From: Buttiauxella sp965119215
Lineage (GTDB): Bacteria; Pseudomonadota; Gammaproteobacteria; Enterobacterales; Enterobacteriaceae
Assembly: GCA_965119215.1 (NCBI GenBank)
Contig: CBCPKK010000032.1
Span: forward strand, 1 to 64,000
Direction of reading: 5' to 3'
Length of the DNA: 64,000 nucleotides
The translations under genes were made by a program, and so were the position numbers. Below the pieces are notes generated by a model, which ran no database searches, was not told the origin of the DNA, and saw nothing but the letters and a program-made list of their open reading frames with translations. Positions 1 through 7,392 of this stretch are shown one piece after another (the stretch's first letter is position 1; every line of letters begins with the position of its first letter).

Positions 1-1
1 C

Positions 2-415
2 GCCAGAATCAATCTCAACGGCGGCGGGAGTCCGGGCACACCAGTCAAGACGCTGCAACCGGCGGTGCTGAATATGCTGGCAGATGAAGATATGACGTCT
101 GATCAGGATGATTCATCGGATGGTGACGGAAATGGTAATGATTTCGGAGGGAATGGCGACTCGGGCGATCAGGATCAACCAAAAGACCAGGATGAACCGA
201 AGGAATATAACCTTCAGTTTCATTTTGAGGATGATGATGGAGTGATCTATTCGAATACTCGGTATTGCGCTCTTTTTTCTGATGGAACGCAGAAAGAAGG
301 AGTAACAGATGAGCAAGGGGATACTGAAATATTCAGCAGAGAGAATGATGATGATATTGAACTAAAACTAATTAGCCAAGATTTTGATACATTCTGGGGG
401 AGGAATAATGAGTGA
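2..415 (+). CDS. vgrG: VgrG type VI secretion spike protein, 3' end with C-terminal carrier domain (partial)
   Basis: The reading frame is already open at the left edge, so only the last 137 residues are present. The first residues (ARINLNGGGSPGTPVKTLQP) match the end of the VgrG needle, where the gp5-like beta-helix stops. An acidic, Gly/Asp-rich linker full of D, S, G and N follows. The last 65 or so residues form a small domain with the pattern DG...Y....DG....GVTDEQGDTEI, resembling the transthyretin-like domains that carry cargo on some VgrGs. The stop codon overlaps the start of the next gene, which argues that this VgrG carries that gene's product. Known for the family: VgrG trimers cap the T6SS tube and are injected into target cells. 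Inferred: the C-terminal domain docks the effector. Confidence 0.9.
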   Translation, partial: ARINLNGGGSPGTPVKTLQPAVLNMLADEDMTSDQDDSSDGDGNGNDFGGNGDSGDQDQPKDQDEPKEYNLQFHFEDDDGVIYSNTRYCALFSDGTQKEGVTDEQGDTEIFSRENDDDIELKLISQDFDTFWGRNNE

Positions 416-1124
416 CTCTACAATAGCAAAACCATCAAAAGAAAAGAAAATTTTTAACCAATGCATAACTAATGACTTTAAAACAATGATCAAAGAGAGT
501 CTGAACGCTATGGATAAAGTCTTAGATCAACGAACACTTGACTTAGCCACATGGGGAACTAAAGAACAAAGTGATTTTTTTCAAATATTTGGTTCAAAGG
601 GTGAAAGAATTATAAATATCACTACTTCCAAAAGAGATGTAACACAGGTGGTATCAATAACAGCAAGAGAGTTAATGTTAGATTGTATAAGACGACTTCG
701 TTGGATAAAAGAAAAGTTAGCTCCAGAGAGTTTCATCAATGAAATTGAAGGTCCTAAAAAGTTTTGTGCTTATGTAGCAGCCGAATTAGAAGAAGATTAT
801 ATTGTTCACATAGGCGTGAATTTTACAGGTAGACTGAATGACAACCAAAAAAGAGTATGTATGAATGTTACTGGTGATGATTCTCGGGTATCAACACTTT
901 GTCATGAACTCAGCCATTTTGTAAAACATTACGCCGATCCTACAGTAGGCGGAATGGGGACATATGATTATGATGTTCACGGTAAGAAACACTCACGTAC
1001 AACAATAGATACAGGGACGTTTGCACAACATAAGGCAGGAGCAGATCTACTTGTCAGACGTCACGATGAAAATGTTTTTGATAATTCTTATAATATCGAG
1101 AGGTATTTTCAAATTAACAATTAA
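408..1124 (+). CDS. Predicted T6SS effector, aspzincin (M35-like) metallopeptidase
   Basis: A 238-residue protein without signal peptide or membrane segment. The start is ATG 408, preceded by GGGGAGG and overlapping the vgrG stop; an upstream in-frame start at 384 would lie inside vgrG. The C-terminal half has the zinc motif HELSH (H166, E167, H170), followed by GTYDYD at 184-189, close to the GTxD motif supplying the third zinc ligand in aspzincins. The ending NSYNIERYF resembles the conserved NADSYxYF end of M35 domains. Residues 1-110 are helical-looking and unrecognised. The gene is clearly more AT-rich than the metabolic genes downstream, as is common for polymorphic toxins. Position between vgrG and PAAR makes it a probable VgrG cargo that cuts proteins in the target cell. 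The fold call is good; the toxin role is inference. Confidence 0.78.
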   Translation: MSDSTIAKPSKEKKIFNQCITNDFKTMIKESLNAMDKVLDQRTLDLATWGTKEQSDFFQIFGSKGERIINITTSKRDVTQVVSITARELMLDCIRRLRWIKEKLAPESFINEIEGPKKFCAYVAAELEEDYIVHIGVNFTGRLNDNQKRVCMNVTGDDSRVSTLCHELSHFVKHYADPTVGGMGTYDYDVHGKKHSRTTIDTGTFAQHKAGADLLVRRHDENVFDNSYNIERYFQINN

Positions 1125-1220
1125 CATTTCAACTGCAAGCAGTAAAGAGTATTAATATTAATTTTTTTTGATTATGTGTCATGGTCTTTTTTGAAGTGGC
1201 ATTCATTATAGGTTTTGTAT

Positions 1221-2066
1221 ATGCTAAATAAATTATTTATTTTAATTATATTTGTCTCACTTCAGCCAATGGCTAATGATTTGGTTATGATGAAGTATGG
1301 GTATGGTATACAAAGGTGGAATGGCAAAGAATATGAAAAAGCTGAAATTCATCCATTAGCAACAGATGTAGTATCTTATTACACCACGTCAGAAAATGAA
1401 AATAAAGCCATTAAAATTAAGCGTGGAATTGATGTAAGTATTTCAGTAAAACAAAATGGTCATGATATAATAGCTACTTCTACACTTCATAATACAAGCC
1501 GTAAATCTTATTTCATTAGTGAAATATCTCTACCGGGAACACTATTGGAAAAACCATATGATAAATCACCCCCTACTAATTTGGATATTTGTTCGATGAG
1601 TTTTTTGATAACTGTTGATAACATCATGCTGGATTATTTAGGCGGGATTTGTGACTATCGTGGTAATTTTTATAAACAAGACTGGTTTGAAATCCCTCCC
1701 CAGACAAAATTTACTTTTGCAATAAATCTTAATGGGAGCTTCAAGTTTCTTCCTGGGGATTCATACTATAATATTATCACTAATGAATATAGAGTTGTTA
1801 GTGACGAATGGTTTGTCGAGAATTCTATTAACGACTTAATGTTTTCTATATTTTCTGCTGCGGCATCACATTGCCAATCTAAAGTGTATTACATATATAA
1901 ATATAATAGTACATGTATTGTGAGTTATTATGATGAAAGTGAGTTGACTTCCTTTATGAGTCGATTTAATTTCAACGGTGCGAGCGATAATTATGTGTTT
2001 TATGTCCGAAGCAATCAAGTCTCTATTAAAATAAATGGCAATAACATTAAGTACCCACAAAAATAA
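1221..2066 (+). CDS. Predicted secreted immunity protein for the metallopeptidase effector
   Basis: A 281-residue protein starting at ATG 1221 (a TTG at 1215 is also in frame). The N-terminus has a short positive stretch, a hydrophobic core LFILIIFVSL and a likely cleavage site near MAND, so export to the periplasm is expected. The body is rich in alternating beta-type residues. One stretch reads TLHNTSRKSYFI, then FLITVDNIMLDYLG, then FEIPPQTKFTFAINLN and FLPGDSYYNI. This order resembles the beta-sandwich prodomain of secreted M35 peptidases (NTG... / DG..V.Y.G / aGes....vdls / G.Y.i). It is AT-rich like the effector gene, which it follows by 96 bases. I infer an immunity protein that binds the effector outside the cytoplasm. 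No family name can be assigned by eye. Confidence 0.65.
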   Translation: MLNKLFILIIFVSLQPMANDLVMMKYGYGIQRWNGKEYEKAEIHPLATDVVSYYTTSENENKAIKIKRGIDVSISVKQNGHDIIATSTLHNTSRKSYFISEISLPGTLLEKPYDKSPPTNLDICSMSFLITVDNIMLDYLGGICDYRGNFYKQDWFEIPPQTKFTFAINLNGSFKFLPGDSYYNIITNEYRVVSDEWFVENSINDLMFSIFSAAASHCQSKVYYIYKYNSTCIVSYYDESELTSFMSRFNFNGASDNYVFYVRSNQVSIKINGNNIKYPQK

Positions 2067-2089
2067 ATTGATAAAAAGAGGAAAACAAC

Positions 2090-2374
2090 ATGCCCTTAGC
2101 AGCAAAAATAACTGACAAAGGAACTCAGCACGATGGCTATAAAGAAACAGCCATTACTGCTGGCTCTCCAACAGTGTTTATTGACGGACTACCCGCTGCC
2201 CGTCTGGGTGATCCACTAACACCACACGATAAACCCAAACACCCGCCTCATCCACGCAAAATAGCCAGCGGTTCAGGTACCGTATTTATTGACGGACTTC
2301 CAGCAGCCAGAGCCGGTGATGCTATTGACTGTGGCGGCACTATTGTCGGTACAGGAACGGTGAATATAGGGTGA
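2090..2374 (+). CDS. PAAR domain protein, T6SS spike tip
   Basis: A 94-residue protein consisting of a single PAAR domain. It shows two repeats of the TVFIDGLPAAR(L/A)GD pattern, the Pro-His rich stretch HDKPKHPPHP and the late C-G-G-T-I-V-G-T-G-T-V-N-I-G tail, all typical of PAAR proteins that bind zinc and sharpen the VgrG tip. No C-terminal extension is present, so it carries no toxin itself. The start is ATG 2090 after AGAGGAAAAC. It lies 23 bases after the immunity gene and closes the vgrG-effector-immunity-PAAR order. Base composition shifts back toward the chromosomal average here. Confidence 0.93.
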   Translation: MPLAAKITDKGTQHDGYKETAITAGSPTVFIDGLPAARLGDPLTPHDKPKHPPHPRKIASGSGTVFIDGLPAARAGDAIDCGGTIVGTGTVNIG

Positions 2375-2479
2375 TTCTTGTTACTTGCTAACTCAAAGAG
2401 GGGTCAGTGCTAACGAGTTGTCGTGTATACCAACAGCACTACGCACTGATCCTCAGTTCGTAAAGTGACCACAACCGCA

Positions 2480-3289
2480 TCAGCCATTCAAACCCAATTC
2501 CCGCGAAATTGCCGCCGCAGTTTCCTGCAAAGGCTTCAGCAGTTTCTTCTCTCCCACCTGGCGCAGTTTGGCTGTTGAAAGTGAAATTGAAATCGAATAG
2601 CTCACGCGATGGTGAATATCAAAAACTGGCACCGCAATACACGAAACACCGAGCTCGTTTTCTTCCCGATCCATCGCCATTTTTTGCTCACGTATTTGCG
2701 CCAATTCTTGATACATCTGCTCAAGGCTGGTGATGGTATTACGGGTAAGAGGCTGAATGACGTCCTGATGGCTTTGCCAGTAGTTTTCAACATATTCCGG
2801 CTGGCCGTAGGCCATATAAATTTTACCCATCGCCGAGCAGTAAAGCGGCATGTGCTGGCCGATATATGCTCTGGTGCGCAGCATGCCGGTCGTCGGTTCA
2901 AGCTTATAAATCAGAATGGCATGATCGTCTTCGCGACTGGAGAAATTCACCGTTTCGCCAGTCGTAATATTCAGTGCTTCCAGATGAGGTGCGGCAACGT
3001 GAATGATATTTAATGACGAAAGCGCTTTTTGCCCAACAGAAATAAATTTTGTGGTCAGCCGATAGCTGCCCGCTGCGGGCGCGGGTGTCACGTATCCGCA
3101 GGACTGTAATCCTTGCAGCAGGCGATGCACGGTGCTTTTGTTCAACTCAGCCAGCTCAGATAAATGCGCCAGCGGGCAACCGTTAGGGTAGTTGCTGAGG
3201 ATCTCAATAAGCTGCAAGCCACGGAATAAACTCTGGCTGCCAGCCGGTCTGTCCTTCTCTTTGTTCACATCACCTTCTTTATCACTCAT
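2480..3289 (-). CDS. yiaJ: IclR-family repressor of the yia operon (YiaJ/PlaR)
   Basis: A 269-residue IclR regulator, nearly identical over long stretches to E. coli YiaJ (for example RPAGSQSLFRGL, LNKSTVHRLLQGLQSCGYVT and NFSSREDDHAILIYKLEP). The winged helix-turn-helix lies at about residues 15-75 and the IclR effector domain fills the rest. I chose ATG 3289 because GGGAAG and GAAAGAA precede it; a GTG ten codons upstream (3319) is the alternative and would match the longer N-terminus of E. coli YiaJ. It is divergent from yiaK, and the intergenic region holds the promoter and palindromes it probably binds. YiaJ is the known repressor of the E. coli yiaK-S operon. Confidence 0.93.
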   Translation of the reverse strand: MSDKEGDVNKEKDRPAGSQSLFRGLQLIEILSNYPNGCPLAHLSELAELNKSTVHRLLQGLQSCGYVTPAPAAGSYRLTTKFISVGQKALSSLNIIHVAAPHLEALNITTGETVNFSSREDDHAILIYKLEPTTGMLRTRAYIGQHMPLYCSAMGKIYMAYGQPEYVENYWQSHQDVIQPLTRNTITSLEQMYQELAQIREQKMAMDREENELGVSCIAVPVFDIHHRVSYSISISLSTAKLRQVGEKKLLKPLQETAAAISRELGLNG

Positions 3290-3410
3290 GTTCTTTCTTC
3301 CCGTAATTTCACCGCGCACTGATGGTAACGCAAAGTGTGGATCAGTTCACGATCTCAACAGATAAATATTAACACACTGATTTAAAACATTTTTAAAAAT
3401 AGCACATGCT

Positions 3411-3439
3411 TTGACTTGTTAAAATTTGAGCGGTATATT
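3411..3439 (+). promoter_or_regulatory. Sigma70 promoter of the yiaK operon
   Basis: TTGACT at 3411-3416 and TATATT at 3434-3439 are separated by exactly 17 bases, close to the sigma70 consensus. Transcription would start near 3446, leaving a leader of roughly 70 bases before yiaK. Palindromes begin directly downstream, so a bound repressor would block this promoter. Confidence 0.72.
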
Positions 3440-3442
3440 TTT

Positions 3443-3467
3443 GAAATCAGATTTCGCATAGTGAAAT
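3443..3467. promoter_or_regulatory. Overlapping palindromes, probable YiaJ operator
   Basis: GAAATcagATTTC (3443-3455) and ATTTCgcatagtGAAAT (3451-3467) share their central half-site, giving three alternating half-sites across the expected transcription start of yiaK. IclR regulators usually bind short AT-rich palindromes at such positions. The assignment to YiaJ rests on position, not on a known matrix. Confidence 0.55.
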
Positions 3468-3484
3468 TTAGAGATCTAAAATCA

Positions 3485-3501
3485 CTCACAAATTTTGTGA
3501 G
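3485..3501 (+). promoter_or_regulatory. Inverted repeat in the yiaK leader
   Basis: CTCACAAA-T-TTTGTGAG is an odd-length perfect inverted repeat ending 9 bases before the Shine-Dalgarno sequence of yiaK (CTGGAG). As DNA it could be a further operator. As RNA its arms could pair only if the stem opened at the AT-rich centre. I cannot tell which from sequence. Confidence 0.45.
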
Positions 3502-3518
3502 AAAACCTGGAGTCAGAC

Positions 3519-4517
3519 ATGAAAGTCACCTTTGAGCAGTTAAAGCAGGAGTTCGAAAGAGTATTGCTGGCGCGTGGTGTGGCATCAGAAACGGCCCACG
3601 ATTGTGCGCAGATGTTTGCTCAAACCACCGAATCAGGCGTGTATTCTCATGGCGTAAATCGCTTTCCACGCTTCATTCAGCAACTCGATGCAGGCGATAT
3701 CATTCCGGATGCGCAGCCAAAACGCGTGACCACACTCGGCGCTATCGAGCAATGGGACGCACATCGCTCCATTGGTAATCTGACGGCGAAAAAGATGATG
3801 GATCGCGCGATTTCACTGGCATCCGATCACGGCATTGGCCTGGTGGCATTGCGTAATGCGAACCACTGGATGCGCGGCGGAAGCTACGGTTGGCAGGCGG
3901 CAGAGCAGGGCTACATTGGGATTTGCTGGACGAACTCCATTGCAGTAATGCCACCGTGGGGCGCAAAAGAGTGCCGCATCGGAACTAACCCGCTGATTGT
4001 GGCGATCCCTGGCAAACCGATAACCATGGTCGATATGTCGATGTCGATGTTCTCTTACGGCATGCTTGAAGTGAACCGCCTTGCGGGTCGTGAATTACCG
4101 GTAGATGGTGGCTTTGACGATGAAGGCAACCTCACGCGTGAACCCGGCATCGTTGAGAAAAACCGTCGCATTTTACCGATGGGCTACTGGAAAGGCTCTG
4201 GATTGTCGATTGTGCTGGATATGATTGCCACGTTGCTTTCAGACGGCGCATCGGTTGCGGAAGTTACCGAAGATAACAGCGATGAATACGGCATATCGCA
4301 GATCTTTATCGCTATTGAAGTGGATAAACTGATCGACGGCCCAACGCGTGATGCCAAACTGCAGCGCATTGTGGATTACGTCACCAGTGCAGAGCGCGCA
4401 AATCCTGATGAAGCGGTACGTCTGCCAGGCCATGAATTTAGCCGCTTGCTTGCCGAAAACCGTCGCAATGGCATCACGATTGACGACAGCGTGTGGGCGA
4501 GAATTAAAGCGCTGTAG
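3519..4517 (+). CDS. yiaK: 2,3-diketo-L-gulonate reductase
   Basis: A 332-residue NAD-dependent reductase of the malate/L-lactate dehydrogenase (YlbC/YiaK) family, full length compared with E. coli YiaK (DlgD). It reduces 2,3-diketo-L-gulonate, an oxidation product of ascorbate, to 3-keto-L-gulonate in the cytosol. Typical family stretches are visible: SGVYSHGVNRFPRF near residues 38-51, the catalytic-region NANHWMRGGSYGWQAAEQG near 109-127, and GTNPLIVAIPG near 152-163. ATG 3519 follows CCTGGAG. It is the first gene of an eight-gene operon transcribed away from yiaJ. Confidence 0.94.
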   Translation: MKVTFEQLKQEFERVLLARGVASETAHDCAQMFAQTTESGVYSHGVNRFPRFIQQLDAGDIIPDAQPKRVTTLGAIEQWDAHRSIGNLTAKKMMDRAISLASDHGIGLVALRNANHWMRGGSYGWQAAEQGYIGICWTNSIAVMPPWGAKECRIGTNPLIVAIPGKPITMVDMSMSMFSYGMLEVNRLAGRELPVDGGFDDEGNLTREPGIVEKNRRILPMGYWKGSGLSIVLDMIATLLSDGASVAEVTEDNSDEYGISQIFIAIEVDKLIDGPTRDAKLQRIVDYVTSAERANPDEAVRLPGHEFSRLLAENRRNGITIDDSVWARIKAL

Positions 4518-4529
4518 CGGAGAAATATC

Positions 4530-4997
4530 ATGATCTTTGGACATATTGCTCATAAAAATCCCTGTGCTTTTCCACCGGCTATCGAGCAGGCACTTGAGTT
4601 TTTGCGCACCACAGATTTTAGTGCTGTACCCGCGGGCGTTATCGAAATAAAGGGGCGTGATATTTACGCGCAGGTGCTGGATTTAACCACTCGTCCGGCA
4701 AATGAAAACCTTCCTGAAGTCCATCGTCGTTATATTGATATTCAGTTTCTGGCATGGGGTGAGGAGATAATCGGCGTGGCGGCAGATAATGGCCACAACG
4801 TTATTGCCGAACCCTATCAGGAACAGCGTGACATTCTTTTTTATCACGACATGGAAAATGAATCGTATTTAACTATGACGCCTGGAGGTTACGCAATATT
4901 TTTCCCGCAGGATGTCCATCGTCCGGCCTGCAATAAAAATAAAGCGACAGAAATAAGGAAGATTGTAGTCAAGGTGGCTTTAACCGAACTTTTATAA
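4530..4997 (+). CDS. yiaL: YhcH/YjgK/YiaL family protein
   Basis: A 155-residue member of the YhcH/YjgK/YiaL (DUF386) family, the same length as E. coli YiaL. These proteins adopt a cupin-like beta-barrel and sit beside sugar-acid and sialic-acid catabolic genes; an anomerase or isomerase role has been proposed for relatives, but YiaL's reaction is not settled to my knowledge. Visible family features include EVHRRYIDIQFLAWGEE near the middle and the metal-site style segment GGYAIFFPQDVHRPAC near residues 120-135, which contains the conserved His. It follows yiaK by 12 bases, with AGCGGAG before the start. Confidence 0.92.
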   Translation: MIFGHIAHKNPCAFPPAIEQALEFLRTTDFSAVPAGVIEIKGRDIYAQVLDLTTRPANENLPEVHRRYIDIQFLAWGEEIIGVAADNGHNVIAEPYQEQRDILFYHDMENESYLTMTPGGYAIFFPQDVHRPACNKNKATEIRKIVVKVALTELL

Positions 4998-5007
4998 GGA
5001 ATATAAA

Positions 5008-5961
5008 ATGAAAGATAACCACGCTGGTTTTATTATTGGCGCGTACCCTTGCGCACCTTCGTTTCACCAACAAGGGGAAGAACAGGAAACGCAATTCTGG
5101 CGCAAATTAGCCGATGTACCGGATATCCGTGGCATCGAGCAGCCTTACCTTGCGGATTTGCATCCTTATGGCGATGAATATCTGTTTAAACACACGCCCG
5201 ACGACTGGCAAATTGTTGTCACCGCCATTATGGAAACCATGCGGCGGCGGGGGGCGAACGGCGGGTTTGGCCTGGCCTCAAGCGACGAAGAGCAGCGTAA
5301 AAGCTGCGTGAAATACTATCGCGAAGTATGGGAGCGAATTAACCGCACGAACGACCACTTCGGCAGGCAAAAAGTTATCGCGCTGGAATTGCAGGCTGCA
5401 CCTTTAGTCGGCAATGCTTCTGTGGCACAAGCGGCAGAGAGTTTTGTGAAATCGCTCGCAGAACTGCAAAGCTGGGACTGGCCGTGTGAACTGGTGGTTG
5501 AACACTGTGATGCCATGACACAACCGGATGCACGTAAAGGTTTTTTACCGCTGGAACAGGAGCTTAACGCGTTAGAAAACAGTGATGTGGGGCTTTGCAT
5601 CAACTGGGCGCGCTCGGCGATTGAAGGCCGAAACACCACGCTTCCTGTGGAACACATAAAGCAATGTCAACAGGCTGGAAAACTGGCAGCCCTGATGTTT
5701 TCAGGCGTCACGCTCAATGGTGTTTACGGTGAATGGCAGGATTCGCATGCTCCTTTCGCACCTTTCACGGGTAGCGAAGTGGGTTGTGCTGAAAGTTTAC
5801 TGACAGTTGAATCTGCCAGGGAAATCTTCAGCCTGGTTCCCGCTGCATCATTAAGTTTTATCGGCATCAAATTATTAGAAATTAATCCAGACGCACCCGT
5901 TGAACATCGTGTGGCTATTTTAAAGGATGGCATTACGGCTTTACGCAGTGCATTAACATAA
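5008..5961 (+). CDS. yiaX1: DUF4862 family protein, YiaX1-like
   Basis: A 317-residue soluble protein which I place in the DUF4862 family. Its position between yiaL and an MFS gene matches yiaX1 of the Klebsiella yiaKLX1X2PQRS operon, which is needed for aerobic ascorbate use; E. coli K-12 has TRAP transporter genes there instead. Sequence features suggest a TIM-barrel style enzyme: the start GFIIGAYPCAPS, the acidic VVEHCDAM near residue 168, GLCINWARSAIEGR near 193, and the late SFIGIKLLEINPDA. No catalytic motif that I can name is present and the reaction is unknown. It may act on a lactone or other upstream intermediate. AAGGA precedes ATG 5008. Confidence 0.82.
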   Translation: MKDNHAGFIIGAYPCAPSFHQQGEEQETQFWRKLADVPDIRGIEQPYLADLHPYGDEYLFKHTPDDWQIVVTAIMETMRRRGANGGFGLASSDEEQRKSCVKYYREVWERINRTNDHFGRQKVIALELQAAPLVGNASVAQAAESFVKSLAELQSWDWPCELVVEHCDAMTQPDARKGFLPLEQELNALENSDVGLCINWARSAIEGRNTTLPVEHIKQCQQAGKLAALMFSGVTLNGVYGEWQDSHAPFAPFTGSEVGCAESLLTVESAREIFSLVPAASLSFIGIKLLEINPDAPVEHRVAILKDGITALRSALT

Positions 5962-5998
5962 TAATAAAAATCATTATTCGCAGATTTAAAACAAATCA

Positions 5999-6020
5999 CA
6001 CCTTTTCATCAGGAAAGGTG
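5999..6020 (+). other. Stem-loop between yiaX1 and yiaX2
   Basis: CACCTTT-tcatcagg-AAAGGTG forms a 7-bp stem in the 94-base gap between the two genes, the largest gap of the operon. There is no T-run after it, so it is more likely a processing or stabilising element than a terminator. Confidence 0.5.
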
Positions 6021-6055
6021 CGGCAGGTTCTATCTATTTTAATCGAGAATAATTT

Positions 6056-7378
6056 ATGAATAATCACTCTGTTACCCAAAATAATGATATTCCTAATCAG
6101 CGCTGGATGAGGATAATTCCACCCATATTAATCACCTGTATTATTTCATATATGGACAGGGTGAATATTGCTTTTGCCATGCCAGGTGGAATGGACAGCG
6201 ATTTAGGTATTTCTGCCACGATGGCGGGCCTTGCAGGCGGTATCTTTTTCTTAGGGTATTTATTTCTCCAGGTTCCGGGCGGGAAAATTGCCGTTCACGG
6301 CAGTGGCAAAAAATTTATCGGCTGGTCGTTGGTGGCGTGGGTCATTATTTCCATTCTGACCGGATTTATTACTAACCAGTATCAACTGCTGTTTTTACGT
6401 TTCGCATTAGGCGTTGCGGAAGGGGGCATGCTGCCGGTGGTGCTGACCATGATCAGCAACTGGTTCCCGGATGCCGAACGCGGGCGAGCTAACGCCATCG
6501 TGATTATGTTCGTCCCAATTGCAGGGATTATTACCGCGCCGCTTTCCGGCTGGATCATCTCTGCAATGGACTGGCGCTGGTTATTTATCATCGAAGGTTT
6601 GCTCTCAGTCTTTGTATTAGTGCTGTGGTCACTGACAGTCTGCGACCGTCCGCAAGAAGCGCGCTGGATTGATGAGCGGGAGAAAAACTGGCTTATCGCA
6701 ACGCTGAGGGCGGAGCAAAAACAGTTAGCCAGCACCGCCGTGAAGAACGCATCGTTAAGCGCTGTGCTTTCTGACAAAACAATGTGGCAACTGATTGCGC
6801 TGAATTTCTTCTACCAGACCGGTATTTACGGCTACACCCTGTGGCTGCCCACCATCCTTAAAGAACTGACCCACAGCACCATGGGGCAAGTGGGAATGCT
6901 CGCCATTCTGCCGTATGTCGGCGCGATGGGCGGGATGTTCCTGTTCTCTTCACTTTCTGACCGCACCGGTAAACGCAAACTGTTTGTCGCCTTGCCGTTG
7001 TTGGGTTTCGCGCTGTGCATGTTCCTGTCCGTGGTGCTTAAAAATCATATCTGGTGGTCCTACGCGGCACTTGTGGGTTGTGGGGTGTTTTTACAATCCG
7101 CAGCTGGTGTGTTCTGGACGATCCCTTCACGCCTGTTTAGTGCAGAAATGGCGGGTGGCGCACGTGGCGTTATTAATGCGCTCGGCAACCTCGGTGGCTT
7201 CTGTGGCCCTTACGCCGTCGGCTTGTTGATCACTTTCTACAGCAAAGATGCTGGCGTGTACTGCCTCGCTATTTCGCTGGCGATTGCCTCGCTGCTGGCG
7301 CTGTTATTGCCTGCCAAATGTGATGCGCCGAACACCAGTGCGCCAGTCGTACCCAACGGCAAACGCTCAATCGTCTAA
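6056..7378 (+). CDS. yiaX2: MFS transporter, anion:cation symporter family (YiaX2-like)
   Basis: A 440-residue protein with about twelve hydrophobic segments and the MFS signatures of the ACS family: SYMDRVNIAFAMPG in helix 1, the loop motif DAERGRANAIVIMFVPIAG near residues 138-156, and LSDRTGKRK near 297 in the central repeat. ACS members carry organic anions such as hexuronates, galactarate and tartrate. Its place in the operon matches the Klebsiella yiaX2 transporter gene and replaces yiaMNO of E. coli, so uptake of diketogulonate or an ascorbate derivative is the likely job. Substrate is inferred from context. It is followed 14 bases later by lyxK. Confidence 0.88.
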   Translation: MNNHSVTQNNDIPNQRWMRIIPPILITCIISYMDRVNIAFAMPGGMDSDLGISATMAGLAGGIFFLGYLFLQVPGGKIAVHGSGKKFIGWSLVAWVIISILTGFITNQYQLLFLRFALGVAEGGMLPVVLTMISNWFPDAERGRANAIVIMFVPIAGIITAPLSGWIISAMDWRWLFIIEGLLSVFVLVLWSLTVCDRPQEARWIDEREKNWLIATLRAEQKQLASTAVKNASLSAVLSDKTMWQLIALNFFYQTGIYGYTLWLPTILKELTHSTMGQVGMLAILPYVGAMGGMFLFSSLSDRTGKRKLFVALPLLGFALCMFLSVVLKNHIWWSYAALVGCGVFLQSAAGVFWTIPSRLFSAEMAGGARGVINALGNLGGFCGPYAVGLLITFYSKDAGVYCLAISLAIASLLALLLPAKCDAPNTSAPVVPNGKRSIV

Positions 7379-7392
7379 CAAGAGAAAAAGCT

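Noticed and set aside
2609..3013. Open frame of 134 codons antisense to yiaJ
   Set aside because: It is fully contained in yiaJ, which matches its E. coli counterpart closely.
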